From: Owenia fusiformis
Taxonomy: Eukaryota > Annelida > Polychaeta > Sabellida > Oweniidae
Direction: 5' to 3'
Assembly (NCBI GenBank): GCA_903813345.2
Contig: CAIIXF020000009.1
Location: forward strand, 30,976,740 to 31,003,258
DNA length: 26,519 nucleotides
Of the stretch, positions 19,701 through 26,519 are shown in pieces. The position numbers and the translations under genes were made by a program. The number at the start of each line of letters is the position of its first letter. The stretch's first letter is position 1. The notes beneath the pieces were generated by a model. That model saw only the letters and a list, made by a program, of their open reading frames with translations, did not search any database and was not told where the DNA came from.

Positions 19701-22700
19701 ATTGTGATGTCATGTTACCATAGCAACCATAACTCTACCCGAATTTCATAATATTTTTTGAAACTATGCAGTTTTAGTGACAACACATGAGAGTACATTA
19801 TGTAAAATTTTCAAGACGATTGGTGCATATTTAACAAAATACCAGCACCAGTCCTGTTACTTTTGGAACACCCTGTATGTCACAATATAGGGTAAAGAGT
19901 GACACTTATGTACCTTATGTCTTTGCATTAGACTGATTAGCATTTCAAAGAGCCTTCAACAACGCACAATTTATATTAAATGATGTTGATTATTACATGA
20001 ACCTTGCAGTAATGAATTAAAAGCATGTGTTTCAATGACAAACAAGACTGAACAAATAAGATCTGAATGTAAATACATGCAGATGTGAAGCCTCGTTGAT
20101 AAGTAAAGGTGAATTATGAATGATGCAATCTTAGGAAGTGTTCATTGTTAATGCGTGATACATATATGAAAATAATGTGATTACTGGGACATAATTCAAT
20201 TCTGATCTGTATGTATGTATGAAATTCTCAGGTTGCACCCTGGGGCCCATCCCATAATTTCTATCCTTTTGATATTCATAAATGTTGCTGGAACATGCTG
20301 TGTGTTGTTAATGCGAACATTTGGATTAAGCGTGTACATTTTTCATTAGTAGTGGTTTGGAATGTGTAGGAGTTCACGGAGGCATTATACTGTATATGGA
20401 CAATGCATTTTACCAATTAGATTTTGAAAATGATTACTCTGATTATGAATTAACACCCATAACCCGGGACCCATAATTGTTTTGCTACCACACTGAACCA
20501 TGGGCAGTAACACATACATACAGTGTACATGTACTTCAAGAGTTTTACTTTATGCTACAAATACATTGTCCACTATATACAATAATATCGCAATGAGAAC
20601 ACGAACATTTCATTTAGCAATGTAAGGAAACAGCGTGACTGAATAGTTTATTTCATGCGTGCATATATTTACTTGGTTACACGGTGTCCCATTAATTACC
20701 TAAAATACAAACAAATTGTGAAATCGAACAGATTACATGTACATGTTCAAATACAATTTAACTACAAGATATACTATTAGGACATTTAATAGATTTCTAC
20801 AAGTATCTAAACTATCAAGATGTGTGAATCAACAATTTAAAGAGGCACCTCCTGTAACTTTACCAATTTTTACCACTTTTTGGAGGAAGGACATAATGAT
20901 TACTAATGGGCATATAATTTCAACGAGTCTCCTTGACATACTCATTCAACAATAAAACATTGCTTTAAAGCTAGTGCCTTACGGTAATGCCGGGTTGTCG
21001 GCAGCGGCAGTAGATACTCTCAATTACCGGTAATAAAATCCATTGCCGATAATCGCCATGCTGCTGCAACATGATGATTGGCATTGCGAACCATTGTCAA
21101 ATTTACGAAACAATGTTCGTTTAAGAATATTTTATCAATCATGTATATTTCAATCTCCACATTTGAAGAGCTAATCTGTCAATCAACTGCAAAGCATTCG
21201 ATAAAGGCGGGATGATAAGCAAAACCCCACCCACTTCTGTCAATCATCTCCCATGCCGCGAGATTAACAAATCACGTGACGTGATATTTCGGTGAAGTAA
21301 AAACAAACACAAATAGTTTGATCAATTTTGATCGAATTCACTCTATATTATCATTCAAAGACTTCCTAACAATACATAATCACACACGAGATACACGATG
21401 ATACAATATGTCCACTGTAGTTGATGTGAGCGGGAAATCAAGCTGAGAAATCGGCTTCGTTAATATTTTAGTTTCACTTTCAGGTTTTTCCCCGGGATTT
21501 TAGGAACATTATCAGTATCAACGATTATCGGTAACGGTAAGGTAATGGAGGTGAAATTTACCGGCAGTGAGATCCATTACCGTTGCAAGCACTATTTTAA
21601 GCACATATCGCGCAAAGTAAAGTACATATTTTCTCCTGATAAAATTGGCATTGAATCTGTAGTATATCCAAAAGTGCTTTTTTTTACTTCCACTCTTCAT
21701 AAAATTAGAACCATAACATTTTTTTGACTTGAAAGTTTACTTTTGGTTTATCGGAATAAAGATATGTTGAACAAACTGATTACAATATAGCCCCCAAGGT
21801 GCTATTAAAAGTGCATAATTAAACAATTCATTGCATACTTGGAGAAAAGAATCATTGAAGAAGATGTAAGACCAAGCAATCCCTAAAAAGCCCCAAAAAG
21901 ATTTCAATCATTTTTTTTATTACTATCAATCAGTGTTCCTTTAAAAATTTCTTTCATGGAGAAAATATACTAAGCACTCTCTTCAAAAGCATTTATAATG
22001 ATTGTAATAGTTCATTGCCTATTTTAATATGCATCAATACTTACAATATTTGGAGTTTGTGTTTTTGCTCTATCAAGTGGTGCTAATCGTCCACCTCTAT
22101 AAGGGGTCTTTCTGTATGTTGCAGAAGGGGTCCTCATATTGGGATCAGACATTTTTACACTAAAAGGACGTGATCGTGCAAAGCTTGAGACTGGCCTTGT
22201 GACGGGGAAGAGATCATTGGGGTCACTGGAAAGAAAATAATGGTACAGTTATTTCTTTATTTTTATATCAACTTTTATAGATTTTATTTAGATACTACTA
22301 TTTTATTTAGACACTACTACTGTATCATAGAACTTGTTAATGTTGATGCCACAGAAATCAAATAAGGTTGCTTGGTAAAACATATGGGGTTTGTTATTTT
22401 TACTATCAAAGGATACTGCTATATTATTTTTCATTGACTAGAGGCGAGTAGAAATACATGTTATCTTATTTTCATTGTGATTTCGTACAAAATCTTTCTC
22501 TAAAAACCCGAAGTCTCAAATTTTTCCTCAATTTGTATGTATGTATTCCTGTTTTAGCAAAGTAGGTATTGATGCTAGACATAATAACAAACTAAGAGTG
22601 TTTTACCTATCAGGCCCCCTTGTTTGTAGGTGCTTTGTAGACACAGTGAGTATGCTATCTAAGCCTCCTGTCAGTCCACTGTGTTCCTTGACAGTAGAGT

Positions 22701-25700
22701 TGGCAGTTTGGATACGTTGAAGCTACAAGTAAAAATATTGAAAAACTAAATATGTATACCATACATAAAAAAATCATCATTTGTGTCTGTATCAGGCAGA
22801 AGGACAAATTAATGAACATACTGACAGACTGCTGGGTGGTTCAATAGACTGACAATGTTAGGCAATGAGAGAAGAAATACAAGCAGAAAGCACGAGGGAA
22901 AATAATTATATCTGATATATAAGCAACATTTAACAAGACAACAAAATGAAATGCAAACCAATGAGTGCACAGTAGAATATGCTAGTTTTGAAGGCTACAG
23001 GTACAAAAGGGAGAAAATTATCTGCAGTGCCCAAGGAAGTACACATAGTAGGTATAGGTTCCATCAGTTGATCAATACACAAGCAGTTTGTCTAGGTCTA
23101 TGTATGTCTAAGTCTATGTATGTCCAAGTCAGTTTTTATATGCATATTGGCTTGATGAGAATGTATGACCTCAACTAAAATCTTAAATGAAAAGTGAAAA
23201 TAAAAACATAATCTTGATGCTAATAACTATACAACTGTAACAGTAAAACATGTGTGTGTAAAACATCATAAGGGAATCATTCTAAGCTATGGTGATTACC
23301 GGAATAATCCTGGTGCTATTTGAGCAGACTAGTAGTTCATCTATGCCACAAAATGCAGATTCAGCATTGCTTAAACGTGGAAGCGCGAAGACCTAAGAAA
23401 TATTTGTCAAGCTTACAACAGGACTCGTGAGTTGTGCCCCAGATTTACATGTTCCGATATAGATGTATGTATAGTGAAGATTGAATGAATGAAAATGTCC
23501 AACAATCAATGTAATGTTCAAGGTACTCTGTTAAAAATGACTGGCCAACATTGCCATTGGCTTCATATTAAGAAAGAGCATGAGATATGGGGCATAAACA
23601 TGCGTCACTTCAATTAATCACTTTCAATTCGTCACTAATAATTTATAAGCTTACAAGGGGTCTTTCTGTTAACCAATCACAATGGTACCTGATTTTGACT
23701 TGTCAATTTATTTTCAAATGTGTCATGGAGTCAAAGGTGTCAATATTTTCATGGAACATGTTAATATTTAAGGGAAAAGCAAAGCAGGATAATTCCCAGA
23801 AACAGTTAATTAAGACATAACAGTTAAGAAAGAAGATATCAAAGTAATGATAGAGGTAGGATGAAGAAGTTGAGATGGACATTTGAAAGAGATATTTAAA
23901 AAGGCACAGTTGGTTAGAGGCAACAATTTTGCTATCCTCTAAACTTCAATATTTCTAAATAGATAAAAATTATTTTGCGATAGCAAATGGTTAATTCACT
24001 TTCTAAAATCATATAAATTTTATATGTTAGGAAAATGTTGAACTAAAAACAAATGGTTAATTCTTTTTCTAAAATTTTAGAATTTTTCTAAATGTCAGGA
24101 AAACATACCTTATCATCTGGTGACCTGATATAGGAAGAGTCTCTGTGAGGAGGTATGTGATCTAATCGCATGTCAGAAATCTGTCCTATTAAATCATGAA
24201 CAAGTGAGTCTGGAATACCCCCATCTATGACATGCCTTTCTGGATCTAAGTAGAAATAACAAAATATTAGCACTATGGTTACATCATGAAAAAAATGATG
24301 TCATTTCCTAGTCCAAATGAGAATTTTTTGTAAAGGGCTCAAATACATTTTTCTCATTCCAAGCCATGCATGAATAACCAATTTATTTGAAATAAAATCT
24401 TGAATAATTTTCAAATTTAATTCTTTCCATTCACAAAACTAGAACTGTAAAAAGAAAATTGGGAAGCATTTTGAAGATTGCTTCAAACATTTTACATTCT
24501 CTATTATCTGCTGCCACTTTAGCAAATCTCATACATATACCTTGCACTAAAATTGAGCCGTAAACTTTCAACAAATTTCTCATCCATCCTATTAATTCTT
24601 CCCATGTATAGTCTATTGCTTCACACATAACATTGTCCTTCACACAAGCATTCGGTGTGATAGGAGGGTATGCATGACTTTTCTGCCTATGTGATTTGGC
24701 TTTTTTATCAGATCTGTCTTCCCTGGAGATAAAAATGCATGGCATATTTTTATAACATATTTTTATAACATGTTTCCAAATATTTATCAACAACTTAATT
24801 TTTTCTAAAAAAGTGGTGATGACGTAATTTTATTTATTTGCATAAAATATTGTGATATTGAACAGTCAATTTTAGCTCAATTTAAATTATTGTTTCTTGT
24901 GTTCAAACAAGTACAAAATTCCCCATATGGATGATTTTATAACTTACGAGTAATCAACTGCCATAATGTCCTCGTAGATCCCTTCTTCCTCAAAGATTTC
25001 TTCCTCTAAGTGAGGAAAGTCACCTTCTCTAGCTGTGCTTGGCACCCGTTTGGCACTCACCTGGTGACCCATCAGACGCAAACTGAAACAATAAGTGAGA
25101 ATTGCTAAAATTGGTAAAATGAGACAAACACTGATAATTATCATGCTTGAAATTTGAAATGACTGCCATGTAAATTATCCAGAATGCCCAAATAATCTTG
25201 GTCATGTGATTAAACTTAAATATTTGCCAGATTCTCATAATCTATTGCCAGTGAGAACAGTCATTATTGTACCTAAAAACAACCATTATGGATTCATACC
25301 TAGAAGGATCATGGGATACTGCTGACATATCATGTTCAGTGACATCCATCAGCATGCTACCAGAGGAGCCTGACATCACTGGTGTGTCACCATTAGGTAT
25401 CACCTCATAACCTTCCTCTTTCGGAGGAGCAACATTTTGACCGAGCAACCTGAAGATAAACATCAACAAATCAATAATGACCCTGTGGGGAATACAATCA
25501 TGCAATGAGAACAATGGATAAGAGTGCTTGGAGGAAAGTATAAATGTCTTAATTCCACCATAAGCTTTTGGCGGGCAAGATTGTGAGGTGGCAACTTAAA
25601 GAACAATGTAAACATATGAAGCATTGCCTCAGTGGAGAATCTAAGGTAACAAAGGAAAAGTATGCTTAGAGAACTACCTAATGTGATCATGGTTTTTAAT

Positions 25701-26133
25701 GCAAAGATCCAATATTCTATCATGCAAATATCGAACTAAGGATCAATGAACGTGATTTCATGCTGTGCATAATATTTGAAAAGAGTTCTCAGAGGCCATG
25801 TTTAATTCTATAAGCCAGTGGGAATGTTAATGTGTTCTCTAGATATAGCTTCATCAAGATAGATTTGCCTGTGAAATGTAATTTCAAATTTCATCTTAAC
25901 TAAATCTCCAACCTTCCCTCCTGTGATGAAAGTAAAACTCAACTCTGATGAATATTTTCACCAATTCCCTTAAGAAAAAGAAAATATGTTTCATACCTTA
26001 AATGTGTAAACCTGTTGACCCAGTCTTGGCATTCTGAGGCAAGATGTTTTGGACCCTGCTTCCCTTCGAACAGATTGGCATCAATATTTTGGAATAGATG
26101 GCGCACTGTCTGGGAGGCCTTCTTGTCAAACTC
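13657..26133 (-). CDS. FAM149-family protein (relative of ciliary FAM149B1), 5' partial, 12-14 coding exons
   Basis: Exons (complement): 25997-26133, 25300-25449, 24948-25082, 24541-24722, 24109-24245, 23300-23392, 22607-22722, 22045-22225, 18464-18625, 18185-18319, 17077-17170, 16525-16653 and a terminal exon at 13657-13727 (573 codons plus stop, frame intact). Human FAM149B1 is a ciliary protein mutated in Joubert syndrome; its biochemical role is unsettled. Similarity to my memory of human FAM149B1: VRHLFQNIDANLFEGK and ECQDWVNRFTHLRLLGQ (the DUF3719 region); EEGIYEDIMAVDY; YPPITPNACVKDNVM; ALPRLSNAESAF; and near the end SRASSAVHDKD and RPSTTHTFR. The first visible exon starts in phase 0 at the beginning of DUF3719, so the N-terminus and promoter are beyond 26519. 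The central and C-terminal parts are Ser/Pro/Arg-rich and probably disordered. Exons 12 and later extend past the human C-terminus, so the tail is uncertain. FAM149A or FAM149B orthology cannot be settled by eye. Confidence 0.88.
13728..16524 (-). other. Long intron or 3' region of the FAM149-like gene
   Basis: Holds the optional exon at 15184-15288. Also an imperfect inverted repeat 14339-14426 (ATCCCACC..CATCTGT arms) and a tandem duplication of about 29 bp at 15785-15842 (CTTTTCACTC..AGAATATA). A G10 run sits near 16479. Nothing else is seen. Confidence 0.5.
15184..15288 (-). CDS. Candidate optional exon of the FAM149-like gene (105 nt) or alternative last exon
   Basis: The acceptor is strong (TTTATTCTCCCAG|GT). 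Joined to the preceding exon it reads GAKKSSKTAKLQVP..., and if not spliced again it stops at TGA 15167-15169. A GTAAAT donor after 15184 would make a 105-nt exon, divisible by 3, that joins in frame to the exon at 13657-13727. No alignment supports either use. Confidence 0.4.
16525..16653 (-). CDS. FAM149-like gene, exon n+11 (129 nt)
   Basis: Acceptor TTTTCTAG|GT, donor ATGGG|GTAAGT. Encodes PSYNLSSKHLGITGSS, an acidic GEEGEEE run, and HYQPDHFLQNQW. Phase fits exon n+10. Beyond the part I can align to human. Confidence 0.85.
16861..16913 (-). repeat. Possible SINE fragment
   Basis: On the minus strand GGGGTCGTGGGTTTGATGCC resembles the B-box part of a tRNA-derived SINE, and an AACAAGGGGTC word is repeated about 42 bp apart, as a flank duplication might be. 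Intronic. Confidence 0.3.
17077..17170 (-). CDS. FAM149-like gene, exon n+10 (94 nt)
   Basis: Acceptor GTTTTGCAG|AG, donor TTTA|GTAAGT. Encodes SDKLDSPFGISRRSSTPLGF to GGSF; ISRRSS corresponds to the QYRRSC stretch at the human C-terminus. Confidence 0.88.
17552..17698. repeat. 21-bp minisatellite, seven units
   Basis: Seven head-to-tail units of AAAAGTGTAACAACTTGTTTC with few changes, within a FAM149-like intron. The unit is near-palindromic around GTAACAACTTGTTAC. The minus-strand frame over it (CYTFETS repeats) is a by-product of a period divisible by 3, not a gene. Confidence 0.92.
18185..18319 (-). CDS. FAM149-like gene, exon n+9 (135 nt)
   Basis: Acceptor ATATTTCAG|AA, donor TCAGG|GTAAGG. 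Encodes KRTTFSGSRASSAVHDKD to RPSTTHTFR, which aligns with SRAQSAVVDE and RPNTTQSF near the end of human FAM149B1. This is the best C-terminal anchor for the family call. Confidence 0.9.
18464..18625 (-). CDS. FAM149-like gene, exon n+8 (162 nt)
   Basis: Acceptor CTTTTATAG|GAG, donor AGTGCA|GTAAGT. Encodes EEERNQPSILVTRLGTATDR, SPPNYRQLPPIPLDSE and on to ATKSA. In phase 0 at both ends; the 3.4-kb intron before it holds two mobile elements. Confidence 0.9.
18810..19875 (+). mobile_element. Degenerate mariner-type transposon with 188-bp terminal inverted repeats
   Basis: Flanked by TA on both sides. The first 35 bp (CAGGGTGTTCCAAAAGTAAC..) are an exact inverted match of the right end, and weaker inverted similarity continues for about 188 bp (18810-18997 with 19688-19875), including GTAACATGACATCAC and ACCCGGGGCAAC. 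The interior holds a broken transposase on the plus strand. It lies in a FAM149-like intron, opposite to the gene. Confidence 0.9.
19213..19577 (+). pseudogene. Mariner transposase remnant (C-terminal half of the catalytic region)
   Basis: Reads LTIEFLKKRNLKPVIHLDNV, then HAPYSYDHAISNFYLYGEW and NQRGIRP, matching the LLHDNARPH, HPPYSPDLAPSDFxLF and LRGxRF landmarks of mariner transposases. It has a TAA at 19333-19335 and a +1 shift near 19421-19427. It then continues FKDENDLLLVVQWTLRDMSS and FESWIQSAI, like the family's C-terminus, to TAG 19575-19577. The N-terminal DNA-binding half and the first catalytic Asp are gone, so it is dead. Confidence 0.85.
20961..21603. mobile_element. 643-bp foldback/MITE-like element
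   Basis: The left arm (20961-21055) and right arm (21522-21603) are imperfect reverse complements: TGCTTTAAAGCTAGTGCC, ACGGTAATG and CCGATAATCG recur inverted. The arms are rich in CGGTAATG words. The interior (CACGTGACGTG, GCGGG) is more GC-rich than its surroundings and has no reading frame of note. Intronic. Confidence 0.65.
22045..22225 (-). CDS. FAM149-like gene, exon n+7 (181 nt)
   Basis: Acceptor CTTTCCAG|TG, donor AATATT|GTAAGT. Encodes a basic, Ser/Pro-rich stretch, DPNDLFPVTRPVSSFARSRP to DRAKTQTPNI. Ends in phase 0. Confidence 0.9.
22607..22722 (-). CDS. FAM149-like gene, exon n+6 (116 nt)
   Basis: Acceptor TACTTGTAG|CT, donor GATAG|GTAAAA. Encodes LQRIQTANSTVKEHSGLTGG to TRGPD. 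Phase 0 in, phase 2 out. Confidence 0.88.
22726..23299. other. FAM149-like intron, no further gene
   Basis: Only a short duplication of GTCTATGTATGTC (about 23095-23128) stands out. The 75-codon plus-strand frame here has no recognisable content. Confidence 0.5.
23300..23392 (-). CDS. FAM149-like gene, exon n+5 (93 nt, short)
   Basis: Found by reading between exons: acceptor TATTTCTTAG|GTC, donor TTCCG|GTAATC, 31 codons, phase 0 at both ends, fitting both neighbours exactly. The peptide VFALPRLSNAESAF matches the LVLPRVPQS block that follows the DUF3719 half in human FAM149B1. It is too short for an ordinary ORF scan. Confidence 0.82.
23984..24108. repeat. Imperfect 66-bp tandem duplication
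   Basis: CAAATGGTTAATTC starts at 23984 and 24050, followed in both by CTAAAAT and a (T)GT(T/C)AGGAAAA word. The second copy ends against the donor of the exon at 24109. Confidence 0.6.
24109..24245 (-). CDS. FAM149-like gene, exon n+4 (137 nt)
   Basis: Acceptor TTCTACTTAG|AT, donor GATAAG|GTATGT. Encodes DPERHVIDGGIPDSLVHDLI to SPDDK and ends in phase 0. Confidence 0.88.
24541..24722 (-). CDS. FAM149-like gene, exon n+3 (182 nt)
   Basis: Acceptor TTATCTCCAG|GG, donor GCAAG|GTATAT. Encodes EDRSDKKAKSHRQK, then YPPITPNACVKDNVMCEAID and WEELIGWMRNLL, aligning with YPPIAPxxCxKEDV of the human protein. Confidence 0.92.
24948..25082 (-). CDS. FAM149-like gene, exon n+2 (135 nt)
   Basis: Acceptor TTGTTTCAG|TT, donor ACTC|GTAAGT. 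Encodes LRLMGHQV to the acidic EEEIFEEEGIYEDIMAVDYS, matching the family's SEGIIEEYLAFD. A strong GTGAGT donor consensus inside the exon (after 25061) would break the frame and is probably not used. Confidence 0.9.
25300..25449 (-). CDS. FAM149-like gene, exon n+1 (150 nt)
   Basis: Acceptor TATCTTCAG|GT, donor TTCTAG|GTATGA. Encodes LLGQNVAPPKEEGYEVIP, aligning with the family's LGxQIIxPxEGYRLYP, then a Ser/Met/Asp-rich stretch. Confidence 0.92.
25997..26133 (-). CDS. FAM149-like gene, first visible exon (137 nt)
   Basis: Acceptor TTTGTAG|GAG, donor TTAAG|GTATGA. Encodes EFDKKASQTVRHLFQNIDAN to FTHLR, the most conserved block of the family (DUF3719). Starts in phase 0. Confidence 0.92.
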
Positions 26134-26519
26134 CTACAAACAATATACCAAAATGTTAAAACAATTAAAACATCATAATTTACAAGACAGAGTTGTATCA
26201 AATCCTCAATAGGTTATGGCCCATATATTGCTAGTCACCATTCAATGACCTATAATAACTAATAACCTGGATTTGACAATACAAATGATGTATATAGCTC
26301 ATGCTTTGATTCTCATTGAACTCATTGAGGAGTCACCTCATCAAACCAAAAAAGGATTCAAGAGTTCGACTAATCAAACCCAAAGGAGTGTAGCTATTGT
26401 ATGATGTACACAGTATCGCAACAAGCAATAATAATAATAACAATAATTAATGATTCTGTATGAAGCTATATCGTTTATCCATTTATTTATATAATTGGTA
26501 ATATCATAATGGATATCAT
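26134..26519. other. Window edge: upstream intron of the FAM149-like gene
   Basis: No exon with the right phase was found. There is an AATAATAATAA run near 26427. The gene's N-terminus lies further out. Confidence 0.5.

Noticed and set aside
24431-24540. Extension of the FAM149 exon reading past 24541
   Set aside because: GCAAG|GTATAT is a good donor and the extended peptide has no match; the next exon joins in phase.
26330-26380. Possible upstream FAM149 exon ending ..GATGAG|GTGACT
   Set aside because: The phase does not fit the exon at 25997-26133 and the peptide does not resemble the family.
1-26519. CRISPR, operon, prophage or integron-like structure
   Set aside because: The repeats are minisatellites and transposon arms; genes are spliced with eukaryotic borders and no prokaryotic signals were seen.

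Overview
This window reads as nuclear DNA of an animal. It is AT-rich, its genes are split by introns with ordinary GT..AG borders, and the gaps are full of short inverted-repeat mobile elements. The two genes I recognise best (SCOC and a FAM149 relative) are animal genes. The many short introns, the frequent TAGGCCTA-like words and the mixture of small foldback elements suggest a marine invertebrate, possibly an ambulacrarian or lophotrochozoan. That placement is a guess, not a result. I see no prokaryotic operon, CRISPR array or phage.

Layout. 1-2540: no gene. It holds a short CGCCAAATTAAGTA repeat and, from about 1100 to 2340, an array of units with a period near 149 bp carrying GGCGGCCAT hairpins. 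2580-6088, minus strand: a complete six-exon monocarboxylate transporter-like (SLC16/MFS) gene, 552 aa, with all five introns in phase 1. Intron 1 holds two long foldback elements. 6309-6808: a pogo/Tigger-like inverted-repeat element. 6984-7055: a decayed tRNA-Lys-like sequence. 8571-9333, plus strand: a two-exon SCOC gene, 117 aa. 9334-13656: the long gap between convergent 3' ends, which probably includes both 3' UTRs. 13657-26133, minus strand: a FAM149-family gene, a relative of the Joubert-syndrome gene FAM149B1. At least 12 coding exons are firm, the 3' end is ambiguous, and the 5' end lies beyond the window. Its introns carry a 1066-bp mariner relic with 188-bp terminal inverted repeats, a 643-bp foldback element and a 21-bp minisatellite.

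The three genes do not form a pathway: a membrane transporter, a Golgi/autophagy coiled-coil adaptor and a ciliary protein are simply neighbours. The transporter and SCOC are divergent; SCOC and FAM149 are convergent. The useful new information is the exon models, including one 93-nt exon and the small first exon of the transporter that simple ORF calling misses, and the set of mobile elements. I found no convincing undescribed biological system. The most interesting loose ends are the YY1-like dyads in the array, the altered first signature motif of the transporter, and the frame-preserving optional exon at the FAM149 3' end.
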